This document shows positions 1 through 11,922 of a stretch of DNA of 64,000 bases, piece by piece. A program made the position numbers and the translations under genes. Source of the stretch: Symsagittifera roscoffensis (taxonomy: Eukaryota; Xenacoelomorpha; Acoela; Convolutidae); assembly GCF_963678635.1 (NCBI RefSeq), contig NC_087068.1, positions 22,718,388-22,782,387 on the forward strand, in the 5' to 3' direction. Under the pieces are notes generated by a model. The model ran no database searches. It saw only the letters and a list, made by a program, of their open reading frames with translations, and was not told the origin of the DNA. How positions within the stretch are numbered: the first letter of the stretch is position 1; every line of letters starts with the position of its first letter.

Positions 1-1560
1 CTTATGCTTCCGCGCACGAACCGAGTACTAAGCAATAAAAACGATATGTCAGAGGAGGAGGAAGTCGTGGAAGCACTCTAGAGAACGACGAAGCAAATCA
101 GGAGAAGACGAAAAAACCGGGACAGCTCGGAAAGCGAGACTCGTCAACAAGCAAGGGTGAATTGAGCACTGTCAGAGGACCAACAGAAAGAAGCAAATAC
201 CCGACTGCTTTCTTTCTGACAGCTGATCGTAGGAGAATCAAGCGCCCCACCGAACAACACACGAGGGTTGGAGGCAGCCACGGAAGAAAACTATCCAGCG
301 CTGACCAGTACCATATCCGCAAAAGCAAAGGAATCAACGCAAAGCGACATTCAGGTGATAGAAGTCGACCTAACGACGACAGAGGAACACAACACGAACA
401 GGAGGAAGAAGAGGTCTGCGAAATAGAGCCACAATGCGGAACTAATCACCTCTTAAAAAAGGACAACCAGAAACTGTCCAAACAGTTGGGAGAGGACGGA
501 CTAGGAAACCTATCCAGACTCTTCGACAAAGTCCTCCTAGCGGAGCTAAATGCGGAGAATACCTGGATGGATAGGTTCAAGTGAGTAATTGAGCAAGGGG
601 ATAAACAAGGATTTGAACTCATGCGACCCTACACTAACCCCCTATGGAATCAGTGCAGGAAAATTGCCTACTGGCAGGCAATCGATTCGCAATACCCGTA
701 CAACTACGCCTGGCAGTGTTGAAACGATTCTTAGAGGATACCCAGGACAGGAAGCAAAGCTCGGAGAATCAAGATACCTGTGATGGCCTCATATGCACAA
801 GGACATTTCAAATATCGCTGAGGAATACCGTAGTTGCACTAGATATGATAAGAATGCAAAAAAATGCACCAAAAGTTCTTCCACTGACGCCCAACCGGGC
901 CAAGAACTTCAATTAGGTTACGCGGGTCCAGAACAAATATATACTTGCTATTAGCTATCGACTGATTCTCGAAACTCCCGTCAGTGAAAACAACTAAATC
1001 GACATGCGGAAAAGCAACAGTAAAACTTTTGCAAACGTACATAGATACCCGTGGTATCCCAGAATCGATAAGGTCTGACTAATTTTCGGTTTTCAAGGAG
1101 AAGGCACTTAAGAAGTTTTACGTAAAACATTATCGAACAAAACTCTGTCCGGTGGGAGACCACTAAGCGTGCGCCTTAGTAGAAAGAACACTAAAAGATA
1201 AGGAGAAGACTGGAAGTTATGCTACTATAAGAAAGCAAACGCTCGATAAAACCTTGTCTGAGCACAATGATCCGCAATCTGCGATGGAACAAACAAAAAA
1301 CCATCCAAGTTTCTCCATTTCAGTAACATTTCAGAAAAACTATTTAGACAAACAACATCTGGAACGATCAGCGCAGATAGTGTCACAGCTCAAAATGAGA
1401 ATCGGCCAATCTGAAAATAGTCATAAAAGGAACGCTAAGCAGAGACACGAGCCCAATTTTCGAACAAAAACTCACAACAGCACGAGACATGGAACGATCA
1501 AAAGCGACCCTATACTAGCCCCCTGTGGAATCGAATGGCAGTGCAGGACGATTGCCTATA
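1..1560 (+). pseudogene. Decayed Ty3/gypsy pol fragment (integrase region)
   Basis: Several plus-strand reading frames, broken by stops and frameshifts, follow the order of a gypsy integrase. Around 545-720 is a linker region. At 735-840 comes the zinc-binding region (PGQEAKLGESRYL, then WPHMHKD, then SCTRYDKNAK), with the first His and one Cys of the HHCC motif replaced by Tyr. At 890-1150 the core follows, including LGYAGP where the catalytic Asp of the usual LDYAGP is Gly. At 1160-1440 there is a VERTLK-like block and basic C-terminal text. Integrase normally inserts the element's cDNA; this copy cannot. A segment near 615-665 recurs at about 1500-1553. The family assignment rests on remembered motif order and no ORF is intact. 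Confidence 0.7.
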
Positions 1561-2988
1561 CTTGTTTATGTATATGTATTTATTTTCATATTTATAATTT
1601 TTTCTACGTATGTAAAAATTATGTCATATTATATTTTCCCAGCTCACTGAATTTCAAACTTTCGTTATACGCTTAAATCAGACAGACGTTAAAGTATTTA
1701 CGCCGTAAAAAAACACTACATGAGCTAAATAATTGCTTTGAATTTAACACTTAGAATAATACATAAAATCATGCCGTAATTCGAATAGATGAAACAACTT
1801 GATTACAGAAATTTGATTTGTTTGAGTGGAGTTTTCAGTGGAGAATGGAGACTTCTATCTCTTTGAAACATTAAAAAATGATGAATTGATCAATTCAGGT
1901 CTACTTTGTGTTTCTGAGTGTTTTTTTTGTGCTGTTTTAGACAAATAAAAGCAGCGAGAACATTTTGAATTCATTTAGTGGTTTGATTGTTGTCCGTTTT
2001 TTCAAAATTTTTAAAAAATTTTCTGCAAAATTAAGTGGCCAAATTTGATATCAAGGGTTTGGCTTTTTTCCTTTCCCACACCTGCAAAACTTTATGATTA
2101 AATTTTTTGTTCTCATTGTCTGATTGCCATGAAAAATGACATGCAGACTAATTAGGCTATGAGAAATATATTTGGTCTCCATGATCAACCTCGTGAAACC
2201 TCGTTAGACCATAAACTTGAAGCTCGTGCGAGGTGGGGGAAAGAAAAAGAGCCAAGGGCTTAATAGAGATAACAGTTTGTAGATACCTCCGTGCAAAAGC
2301 GGCTACTCTTTAAATTTTTTAAGAAAAAATCTATATTCGTTGGCAAATTCCAAATTCTCAAAGATTTTTTATTTTGTTTTTTCATAGAGAAACAATTAAA
2401 GGTTTGGGTGAAGTCGAGTTTTTGAAACTTAAAACGCATCAAAACAACGCATTGAAAAATCATCAAACCGGTACATCTATCTTTAGCTTGGCCCCTAGTA
2501 CATGCTTAATAACTACAATAGAATAATTTAGCTATTTTGGATGTCACGAGCTGACCAGGATTCGCATCTGTAATCCTGGCCAACTCGTGAAATGCCAAGA
2601 AGTCCCTTGGGTCCCTGCATTGAAGAAACTTGAGAAGAAATTGATTACAATGGTTTTTCGTGTTCTAAAATATGGTCATTATAAACGATTCCCATGTTAC
2701 GCTCAGACAACAAAATTGGACTAACATTCGATATAAATCCATTTTCCCCGAAAAAACATAATGCATTATATCTTATTTGAAATCCAATATAATGGATTAA
2801 ATAATAGGTAGAAAATCACTTAAAGATGAATTTTTTTCACTTTAATTTTATTTCTCATCGTGTAAAATTTTCCAAGAGTTTCTACATTTATCAAGTGATT
2901 AATGCGGAAATTTTGCGAAGCGAGCAAACAACCTACTCCATTTCAAAATGTAAGCTTTTTCAAAATAAAATGATTCCGCTAACGTTAA
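1561..2988. other. AT-rich intergenic DNA, no gene seen
   Basis: Only short random ORFs occur and no exon with both splice sites and plausible codon content was found. It separates the decayed gypsy element from the C-rich minisatellite. Confidence 0.5.
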
Positions 2989-3242
2989 CCTGCCCCTTTG
3001 CTCCCTTACAACCCCCACCCCACCTGACCACCTGAACCACCTCTACCAGCACCTGAACCCAACCAACCGTCTCCCCCCCCCCCCCCCCTCACACACACAC
3101 ACACCTGAATCACACCCCACCCCCACTTGACCATCTGAACCACCCCCTCACCTGAGCCAACCCCCATCTTAACTATCCCACCTGAAACAAAGCCCGGCCT
3201 GAACTTACCGCCACCCTCACCTGAACCATAATCCCCACCTGA
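2989..3242. repeat. C-rich minisatellite built on CACCTGA(A)CC
   Basis: The heptamer CACCTGA and close variants recur about ten times within some 250 bases, interrupted by a run of 16 C (3073-3088) and a (CA)n stretch. The strand is nearly free of G outside the TGA steps, so the complementary strand is G-rich. CACCTG is also an E-box core, but the repetition is better read as a minisatellite. Confidence 0.75.
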
Positions 3243-3439
3243 TTTTCATTCTTTTGATCTATAAAAGTGAAAAATAATCTTTTTGTTTATTTGCAATGTA
3301 TTGTAATGCTTTATTGAATCATAGCAGTATAAATTCAACTGACTTTAACTTATTATTTTTCAATGATAAAAATTCAATTAGGGTCTCATTCTCCGACCAG
3401 AACTTCATCAATAAAATTTATGAATTCATGTTTTTATTG

Positions 3440-3966
3440 TTCCGACTTTCGATACGAAAGTAACGGAATATTTGTGCTCGGGTGGGTTTTTTTTTCTTCA
3501 GACAAATTTCGACTTTTTAACTAGCCAGTTTTGACGGAATTTTTTTATATCATTCGAAAGGTATTGTTGTCCTGAGCTCAAATGTGAAAAGATATTTCAC
3601 CTGTGATCTTTTTTCGTAAAGTTATGGGGGTTTAAAGATTGCCATTTTGGCCAATTTGGGACAATTAACGCGCGATATATTTCGCGCTATTAACGCGTAA
3701 GCGAGATTTAATCCGTCTTAGAAATCGTTCCAAATTGGTTAAAAGAAGCTTATTTGCCATAAGTGATTTGTTACAAGGAGCGAAATCTATCCTTTTGTAC
3801 TTTATATGGCGTGTGGGGGGATGGTTTTCATAAAAAATTTCAAATTTTAGAAAAAACAATTTTCTGTTTGTTTTATTTCATTGAATTTTTTAATGTTATT
3901 ACCTCTCCATAAACCTTAAAAGGCAGTCGGACCATTCAGGGCTTCGCCCTGATACGACCAATCTTG
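3440..3966 (+). mobile_element. Terminal-hairpin repeat family H, copy 1
   Basis: A roughly 527 bp interspersed repeat. It starts TTCCGACTTTCGATACGAAA, which contains the perfect inverted repeat ACTTTCG-ATA-CGAAAGT. It carries a central GCGCGA...TCGCGC hairpin and ends with the hairpin CAGGGC-TTC-GCCCTG followed by a CTTG terminus. The flanks are T-rich. No ORF is carried, so it is non-autonomous. The architecture (no long terminal inverted repeats, a hairpin just inside the 3' end, insertion in T-rich DNA) recalls Helentron-associated elements; that class assignment is inference. Confidence 0.75.
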
Positions 3967-5399
3967 TTAAGTTTTAGAATCTAATTAAGGTCTAAAACCA
4001 ATGTATCATTCGAACCCTTACGCTCAACTTTTTTAAGTTTTGTCTTGGTTTGTTATATTCTGGTGTTTTTTTCTTTTTCACTCGCAAAGTTTTCGCCCAT
4101 AGTTTCAACGAACTGATTTAGCACCAATATTATTATATGTTAGCATTTTGGTAACGTTTTTGGCTTTTGAAACAGCATTTTGAATTTGGATAGCGTTGTA
4201 GTTAAGCGAGAGAGCGACTGAAATCTCGCTTTGATTCATCACGCTTGCGATTAGCAAGCGTTATCAACTGAAAAATAGACTTATTTTCGGGTTAACAACT
4301 ATCACTTGAATCATTCGATAGCATGCTAGTAAAGTGTGGCAGTAAAGAGCGGGGGTATGTCGTGAAGGATCAAATGTCCGAATTCGGAACCAAGACAGTT
4401 TTTTGACAGTCGATGAACGTAGTTAAGACTCTTAAATAGGTCGGGATGATTTTTTCTTTCACTTTTCGTACATAAAAGTATTAAAACTAATTAAGGCTCA
4501 AATTGAGTTTTTATTCGCGGATTGGCTTCTGATTTTTTTACCCTTGTGATAAGCAAAGGTATTTGAATTGGGTACTAGACTTTTTCCCGTAAATATATTT
4601 GTTCACAAGACTCATCTAGACTCCTGCTGTAACCTGTAATCGGTTTAGTTCGCGTAGCCCATTTTTTATGATAGTTCAGCTTTTTTCCAAGTTGCTTTAA
4701 TCCCTATGCTTGAGAAAACAAAGCCCGTGAGCTCCATATCTGTAGACCTGTTTTTTTTTGCAAATAGAATAACTTAGATTATTGACAGTTTGCATATCTT
4801 TGTCAGCTTAGTTCCGCAGATTTGAATTTTTTCGACTATTTGCTGTTTTAAGCATTCTGAGAGGTTTCTGTAAACTTTCTGATGATGCAGGCAATTTGTT
4901 TCTGGGTTTTTTGGCGGTTAATGCAAATTTTTTGTCAACTTTGATTTTTTGAAGTTTTTTTTTCAGTTTTTCCGTTTGGTTTTAATTATATTCAAACATA
5001 CTTCTATTGCAAGTGGTGCGAATTTCAGCTTCGCCTCTGTGTTCTAAAAATTAATTGTAGCTTTGAATCAAATTACAAAGGTTTTCCAATCGACGCCATG
5101 TTAGGTTCTTCTTGCACTTCAGTGTCGGAATATATAAATAGTAGACTGTTGCTCTAAAAATTCCGACCACATACGTAAACAAATTCAAAAACTTTTTCTC
5201 GCACTTCATAATTTTGTTTCTTTTTTGTGCGTAGGATGCCAAAAAGAAAATTTATAACATAAAAAAAACTTTATAAAAAAAGTTCTATTGCAGTTAACTT
5301 CAAAAAAAATTAACGACAAATCAAAACGTCTATGAAATAACCAAAAAATTTTCAAAAACTGTTTTCCCTTGTTTCAGAAAATTTTTGGGTTTATTGCAG
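3967..5399. other. AT-rich intergenic DNA, no gene seen
   Basis: Long A and T runs and short ORFs on both strands; nothing with convincing coding character. It lies between a family H repeat and the candidate exon at 5400. Confidence 0.5.
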
Positions 5400-5451
5400 T
5401 GGAAGCGTTACATTTATTGTCGAAACTGTGCACCAACATTCGCAGCTCAAG
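5400..5451 (+). CDS. Candidate internal exon of small membrane-protein gene
   Basis: A 52-base segment with a good acceptor (ttattgcag) and donor (AAG|gtatta). Frame 1 is open (WKRYIYCRNCAPTFAAQ) and leaves one base over, which matches in phase the exon proposed at 6919. It sits just outside the duplicated block, so only one copy exists. No homologue recognised. The support is splice signals and phase only. Confidence 0.3.
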
Positions 5452-6918
5452 GTATTATTTTATGGTTTAATATACTTAATCTGAATCTAATTTTGAATAG
5501 AAATCTAACAAGTCTTATACTGTTTTCTGTTTTTTTGAGTTCTTTGAAGTTTGTAACTTTCGCCCGGAAAATACACAACGACGGAAATTAAAAATTAAAA
5601 TTATAGTCAATGGTTAACGTCAATTTTAAAATCTCAAAATCTCCAAACCACGAGGTCACTTTTAAAACAGGGTTGGTACGTTATTATTAATATTGCTTTG
5701 GTTTTGTTCCGTAGAGATAAAAAATCCTATCCATCAGAGATGAATCGACCCTTTTCATACTCGTAGCTCCTTCTATCCTAATTACATATTATTTAAGTCA
5801 AACTCAGGAATAATCCAGAGAGCTAAAAGTTATTATAAAACAGTTCCAGAGTTCAAAAAGTTACTCTTTCTGATTCAAGGCTTCGTCGAAGAAGCGGCTT
5901 CTTCACTGCCCAGAAGTGTTGTTTCCTGAAACACCAGCCTTACTGATTAGTAAGAAATAGCAATTTTAACTGCCCAATCTTTGCTTTTCAGAAAGTTTCT
6001 TTTTTCCTTGGTCTCCCATTCCAGATTCCGCGTCATTGCTGTCGTTTTCTATTTATGTAGACTCTTGTAAGTCGTGCATCTAACAAATCTGATTTCTAAT
6101 GATTTTGCGGTTGCAACGAAACGCATTGCTACGTGTCATGTCACTCCATTTCGAAATATTAAAAATAACTCCGACACTCCTTTTTCGGCTTCATTTTCTC
6201 GGTCTTTATTCAAATAAAGTTCTCAATCGCTGTTTTTCACGTATCGTGCGCTTGTTTTCGATAGAAACATTTTGGCCGAATGGCACTTTTTTATAGCAAA
6301 GGGAGCGCTAAATCAAATTTTGAAAGCTTGCTTTCATGAAATAAAACTGAACTTTTATGGCTTAAATAAATTTTTCTTCTGTTACAACACTTTTTCTGAT
6401 TTTATTTGCTCGAAAGTTTTCTAAAAACTAAAAATTTCAAACCAGTTCTGTTGACACTGAGAATTATAGATAGAAATTGTTAAAAGGCGTTCAAACCTCA
6501 ATTAAAAAACATAGTTTGACTTACTCTTAATGATGTTTTTGGTACCTGATTTTGCGTGGAACATAACGTGACAGAAAAGGCTAAGACACAACCGAAGACA
6601 AAATTCTCCTCACTTTCAGTGGTAGGATCAACAATAATCAGTGGCAATCAATAAAACAATTTTTGTTCATCAATCGGATCTCTGAAGTCCAGCCAAAAGT
6701 GTAAATTGACTTCGTCGCATAGCTAAGACACTGAATTTCACTTTTTAAACAGCAAGAAGTACTGTTTTCATCATCGAAAGTTGGCAACTATTGATAGAAA
6801 ACTAGAAAGGATCCAGTACTACAAAAGTTTCTAAGGTTGAAGTAGATAGCTCGCAGTGGCCTCTTTCTGATTGCACGCTTCTATTTTTACTGCCTTAAGG
6901 CAAAGAACTGATTTGCAG

Positions 6919-7109
6919 TCCGATGTCGTTTGAGGAAAAAATTCGAGGCCTATAAGAACCTGAGTGCTCCAATGATAGCTGTTCTGGGAGTGCCTTCTCT
7001 AGTTCTGGTGGCTGGGATGACAGCTAGACTCATCTACAATGTCTCCTTCCCGAAAAGGAAAGCTTCATCGAGATCTCACAGACCAGCGTCCGAATCTAAC
7101 ACAAGAACG
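6919..7109 (+). CDS. Candidate exon with transmembrane segment (duplication copy 1)
   Basis: Preceded by atttgcag and followed by ACG|gtaccc. The open frame reads through RKKFEAYKNL, a hydrophobic stretch of about 22 residues (APMIAVLGVPSLVLVAGMTA) and a basic Ser/Arg-rich tail. It could instead read on to a stop at 7122-7124. Phase fits both the exon at 5400-5451 and the exon at 7504. The second copy (10672-10863) is nearly identical but has one extra A in the A-run near its start, which breaks the frame, and a Val to Glu change in the hydrophobic segment. Family not recognised. Confidence 0.4.
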
Positions 7110-7503
7110 GTACCCTATACTTAAATGCGTAACGTAACTCAATCATATTGATTTCTGGCTCCCCTTTTTCGTTTTAAATCATTGCTATGCCTAGGTGGGC
7201 AACTGTCTCAATTCTAATTGTCAAATAATTCCAAATTTCCCCAATTTGGCACTTATTCTGTAATCTTAGTCTGGGCCCGTAGACCATACAATTATTATAG
7301 AAGCCGGATTAAAAGTAAAAATGCACCAATTTTGAAGGCAAAGCGGCTAAATCTTTCATATTTCTGCGGTATAAAATGTTTTCAATCGTATTTTCAGTTC
7401 AAGTAAAGGCTCAATGAACTGTCAAGCTTTCAATTCCTTGTTTAGTATACTGATTCTAATTTTAAATGTAAAATCAAATTATTTCGATTTTCCTCAATTT
7501 CAG

Positions 7504-7620
7504 GTGAACGTGGCATTGACTCTCGATTGTGCGATTTTCACCGTCTTCTCTCTTCTTCAATACACAATATTCGCCATGGCCCGATCGGTTGTTGCCAAAT
7601 TACTCCCCTTCAAAAAATAA
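7504..7620 (+). CDS. Candidate terminal exon with transmembrane segment (copy 1)
   Basis: Follows a clean acceptor (tttcctcaatttcag). The open frame starts VNVALTLDC, runs through a hydrophobic stretch (IFTVFSLLQYTIFAM) and ends RSVVAKLLPFKK-stop. An AATAAA lies downstream near 7854. In the second copy (11285-11401) the differences are conservative (Ile to Val, Leu to Ile twice) apart from the penultimate region (Lys to Ile), which weakly supports coding function. Phase is compatible with the exon ending at 7109. Confidence 0.4.
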   Translation: MNVALTLDCAIFTVFSLLQYTIFAMARSVVAKLLPFKK

Positions 7621-7918
7621 TTGACTTCTAGGATAGATGTAGTTTTCTCGAGAGGCGGACCTTCAAAAATGTCGAATACATTTTATTGACCTTTTTTTTT
7701 ATTTATGTCGATCAAAAGTTTTTCCACGCTCTAGTCAATCACAAAAGGACCCAAAAACAAAAAAATATCAGAAAAGTGTAACCATTTCCGCTGTCAGGGA
7801 GTCCAATCACTGAGAGGAGGGCATCTGCCCCTAAGTTTGGCCTGGTGACATCCAATAAATTTGTCAGGTTTCAGTTTAAAGCTTTTTAACGATAGCGCTG
7901 TTAATTTCGATCCGGAAC

Positions 7919-8050
7919 AATCTACTTAACAATCTCCCCCTATGGTACCTACTACAGAATCACCCCTGTAAGAAAATACAAAAAAAAATAGCATAAGAGC
8001 TTGTAATGAGAGTTCGAAAATTGCTCCGTTCTGATTTTAAAGTATCTCCC
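7919..8050 (+). repeat. Short interspersed repeat family M, copy 1
   Basis: Starts CTACTTAACAATCTCCCCC and continues TATGGTACCTACTACAGAAT, then a CACCCCTGTAA segment and an AGAGCTT...CTGATT block. The same order recurs at 11697, near 19556, inverted at 37271-37447, and inverted inside the tandem array at 53720 and 56105. No coding capacity. It looks like a small non-autonomous DNA element. Confidence 0.6.
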
Positions 8051-8188
8051 AGCCTTTGTTTGTTATGTAGATCATAGATCCTTCTTGAAAAGGATCCTTT
8101 TTGAAAAATATTATTCTCACTTTTGGTAAATATTCATAAAAGTAGAACTGATATTAAATTTGGCAACAAGTTACCTATCACTTGTTAG

Positions 8189-8371
8189 AGCGAGGGTTTG
8201 TCTCGTCATAAGGAAGTGGGCATGGCTCAGCTGGCAGGATCAATCGGAGTCATGGCCACGACCCCATGCTACTTGGCCATGAGCAAGATGCGAATTGCTC
8301 TCTCTAAAACCGTGCGCAAGATTTCCCAGCTAGTGCAGTGGCGATCGGAATTAATAGCCGTGCAATTGTAA
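8189..8371 (+). CDS. Candidate exon or short ORF, duplication copy 1
   Basis: After a possible acceptor (cacttgttag) the frame SERGLSRHKEVG-MAQLAGSIG is open to a TAA at 8369-8371, with a semi-hydrophobic segment followed by a basic stretch (KMRIALSKTVRKI). The second copy differs by two synonymous changes (ACG/ACA, CGA/CGC) and then a CGA to TGA change that would truncate it. The synonymous pattern is suggestive but based on very few sites. An ATG lies at 8222. No family recognised. Confidence 0.35.
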   Translation, partial: SEGLSRHKEVGMAQLAGSIGVMATTPCYLAMSKMRIALSKTVRKISQLVQWRSELIAVQL

Positions 8372-10671
8372 CTGTTATGCATGCTATCGGAATAAGTGTT
8401 TTGTCCCTCTTTCTCCAAACAAGATATCCCCAAAGAGATCAATCCCAAAAATGAATATTTCGTTCCTTTTTTTTAAAGATTGAATGAAGTTCATCGCTGA
8501 TACGCTTAAAACACTTTTGAATTTGACTAATTCGACATGCCAACCGAAGGAGCTGTTCCCACGTTAAAATGGTTCGATTGTGAAGTTAATATCTGAATTT
8601 ATTTCAAAAGCTGGTCGAATAAACAAAAACAACAGCAGAACAAGTCTTATTGCAGAGAAGTCTGATCGGTTGATCGGAAACTTGAATTTGCTGCCTTATC
8701 TCAACTAGCTTGTTATACTGTGCCGGTTGCCCAAAAGTTTTTGAACCCGGAAAAAAAATCTTTCCATCCCAAATAAGAAGCCTTTTTTCTATTTTTTTGT
8801 ATGACTGACAGCCCGTGTTGACCTCCATACACCAAAAGTGCTTACCATACAATTCCATACACCAAAATTTAAAAAATAATGTAATAAATTTTTAGCAATA
8901 TAGACTCCATTCACTGTAAAATTTACTACATTTACAACCTCATAAAATCTCATCGCGAGAACGCCGTGGAACTTTGCAGGCCATTTTCAGGCGCCTCTGA
9001 TCCTGTTATCACTTCTGCTTGTTTTTAATATCGATAGTTAATCAATAAATCAATAACAGAAATGATTTAGTGGAAAAAAAGTTCAGCAGTATACCTACCC
9101 TTGAAGGCAATATTATTTCTACTAAAAAATGAGCTTAATCAGTTGTAATTTCGTAGAATAAGATTAACCAAAACTGATGATTGACAATTTGTAAAATATA
9201 TTTTGTGAAGCTCTGAATGCAGAGTACAAAAAATCAATGTACTATTTTAAACAAAATTGAAAATTATTCTTACTATAAGTTGTTTGAGTTCTTTGAAATT
9301 TGTAACTTTCACCCGGAAAATACACAACGACGGAAAGTAAAACTTAAAATTATAGTGAATGGTTAACGTCAATTTTAAAATCTCAAAATCTCCAAACCAC
9401 GAGGTCACTTTTAAAATAGGGTTGGTACGTTATTATTAATATTGTTTTTGTTTATTTTCCGTAGAGATAAAAAATCCTATCCATCAGAGATGAATCGACC
9501 CTTTTCATACTCGTAGCTCCTTTTATCCTCAATCACCTGTTATTTAAGTCAAACTCAGGTCAAATCCAGAGAGCTAAAAGTTATTATAAAACAGTTCCAG
9601 AGTTCAAAAAGTTACTCTGTTTGATTCAAGGCTTCGTCGAAGAAGCGGCTTCTTCACTGCCCAGAAGTGTTGTTTCCTGAAACACCAGCCTTACTGATTA
9701 GTAAGAAATAGCAGTTTTAACTGCCCAATCTTTGCTTTTCAGAAAGTTTCTTTTTTCTTTGGTCTCCCATTCCAGATTCCGCGTCATTTCTGTCGTTTTC
9801 TATTTATGTTGACTCTTGTAAGTCGCGTATCTAACAAATCTGATTTCTAATGATTTTGCGGTTGCAACGAAACGCATTGTTACGTGTCATGTCACTCCAT
9901 TTCGAAATATTAAAAATAACTCCGACACTCCTTTTTCGGCTTCACTTTTTCGGTCTTTATTCAAATAAAGTTCTCAATCGCTGTTTTTCACGTATCATGC
10001 GCTTGTTTTCGATTGAAACATTTTGGCCGAATGGCACTTTTTTTATAGCAAAGGGAGCGCTAAATCAAGTTTAGAAAGCTTGCTTTCATGAAATAAAACT
10101 GAACTTTTATGGCTTAAATAAATTTTTCTTCTGTTACAACACTTACTTGCTGATTTTATTTGCTCGAAAGTTTTCTAAAAACTAAAAATTTCAAACCAGT
10201 TCTGTTGACACTGAGAATTATACATAGAAATTGTTAAAAAGCGTTCAAACCTCAATTTAAAAACATAGTTTGACTTACTCTAATGATGTTTTTGGTACTT
10301 GATTTTGCGTGGAACATAACGTGACAGAAAAGGCTAGGACACAACCGAAGACAAAATTCTCCTCACTTTCAGTGGTAGGATCAACAATAATCAGTGGCAA
10401 TCAATAAAACAATTTTTGGTCATCAATCGGATCTCTGAAGTCCAGCCAAAAGTGTAAATTGACTTCGTCGCATAGCTAAGACACTGAATTTCACTTTTTA
10501 AACAGCAAGAAGTACTGTTTTCATCATCGAAAGTTAGCAACTATTGATAGAAAACTAGAAAGGATCCAGTACTACAAAAGTTTCTAAGGTTGAAGTAGAT
10601 AGCTCGCAGTGGTCTCTTTCTGATTGCACGCTTCTATTTTTACTGCCTTAAGGCAAAGAACTGATTTGCAG

Positions 10672-10863
10672 TCCGATGTCGTTTGAGGAAAAAAATTCGA
10701 GGCCTATAAGAACCTGAGTGCTCCAATGATAGCTGTTCTGGGAGTGCCTTCTCTAGTTCTGGAGGCTGGGATGACAGCTAGACTCATCTACAATGTCTCC
10801 TTCCCGAAAAGGAAAGCTTCATCGAGATCTCACAGACCAGCGTCCGAATCTAACACAAGAACG
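10672..10863 (+). pseudogene. Second copy of transmembrane exon, frameshifted
   Basis: Counterpart of 6919-7109. Seven A replace six near 10689, so the frame entering from the acceptor no longer reaches the hydrophobic segment. A Val to Glu change places an acid in the membrane span. Either this copy is dead or it is expressed with a different start. Confidence 0.4.
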
Positions 10864-11284
10864 GTACCCTATACTTAACTGCGTAACGTAACTCAATCAT
10901 ACTGATTTCTGGCTCCCCTTTTTCGTTTTAAATCATTGCTATGCCTAGGTGGGCAACTCTCTCAATTCTAATTGTCAAATAATTCGAAATTTCTTCAATT
11001 TGGCACTACTTCTGTAATCTTAGTCTGGGCCCGTAGACCATACAATTATTATAGAAGCCGGATTAAAGGTAAAAATGCACCAATTTTGAAGGCAAAGCGG
11101 CTAAATTTTTCATATTTCTGTGGTCTAAAATATTTTCAATTCTTTTATTCAGTTCAAGTAAGTGCCAGTAGGTTTTCATTCAAGTAAAGGCTCAATGAAT
11201 TGTCAAGCTTTTAATTCCTTGTTTAGTATACTGATTCTAATGTTAAATGTAAAATCAAATTATTTCGATTTTCCTCAATTTCAG

Positions 11285-11401
11285 GTGAACGTGGCATTGA
11301 CTCTCGATTGTGCGGTTTTCACCGTCTTCTCTCTTATTCAATACACAATATTCGCCATGGCCCGATCGGTTGTTGCCAAATTAATCCCCTTCAAAATTTA
11401 A
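11285..11401 (+). CDS. Second copy of candidate terminal exon
   Basis: Counterpart of 7504-7620 with an intact acceptor and open frame ending LIPFKI-stop. Substitutions are mostly conservative hydrophobic swaps. An AATAAA follows near 11638. Whether it is still spliced into a message cannot be told, because the upstream exon copy is frameshifted. Confidence 0.3.
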   Translation: MNVALTLDCAVFTVFSLIQYTIFAMARSVVAKLIPFKI

Positions 11402-11696
11402 TTGACTTCTAGGATAGATGTAGAGTTTTCTCGAGAGGCGGACCTTCAAAAATGTCGAATACATTTTATTGACCTTTTTTTTATTTATGTCGATCAAAAG
11501 TTTTTCCACGCTCTAGTCAATCACAAAAGGACCCAAAAGCAAAAAAATATATCAGAAAATTGTAACCATTTCCGCTGTCAGGGAGTCCAATCACTGAGAG
11601 GAGGGCATCTGCCCCTAAGTTTGGCCTGGTGACATCCAATAAATTTGTCAGGTTTCAGTTTAACGCTTTTTAACGATAGCGCTGTTAATTTCGATC

Positions 11697-11830
11697 CGGA
11701 ACAATCTACTTAAAAATCTCCCCCCTGTGGCATCTACTACAGAATCACCCCTGTAAGAAAATACAAAAAAATAGCACAAGAGCTTGTAATGAGATTTAGA
11801 AGTTTGCTGCATTCTGATTTTAAAGTATCT
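11697..11830 (+). repeat. Interspersed repeat family M, copy 2
   Basis: Carried along with the segmental duplication; same CTACTTAA...CCCCC...ACCCCTGTAA order as at 7919, with small differences such as TATGGTACC becoming TGTGGCATC. Confidence 0.55.
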
Positions 11831-11922
11831 CCCAGCCTTTATTTGTTATGTAGATCATTAATACTCACAAAAGAAGTAGAACTGATATTAAATTTGGCAA
11901 CACGTTACCTATCACTTGTTAG

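Larger units (their letters stand above)
5534..9281 (+). repeat. Tandem segmental duplication, copy 1
   Basis: This 3.75 kb block is repeated head-to-tail immediately downstream at 9282-13020 with only scattered substitutions and small indels. The join is visible where the end text (cttactataagtt) runs directly into the start text (tttgagttctttgaa). The last several hundred bases of the two copies are almost identical, while the first part shows more differences, suggesting partial homogenisation by gene conversion. Confidence 0.95.

Noticed and set aside
3061-3200. CRISPR array
   Set aside because: Repeats are very short, imperfect and lack unique spacers, and the DNA is clearly animal.
6099-6296. 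Conserved 65-codon ORF present in both duplication copies (also 9850)
   Set aside because: No splice sites or start context, composition like random AT-rich DNA, and conservation is explained by the duplication itself.
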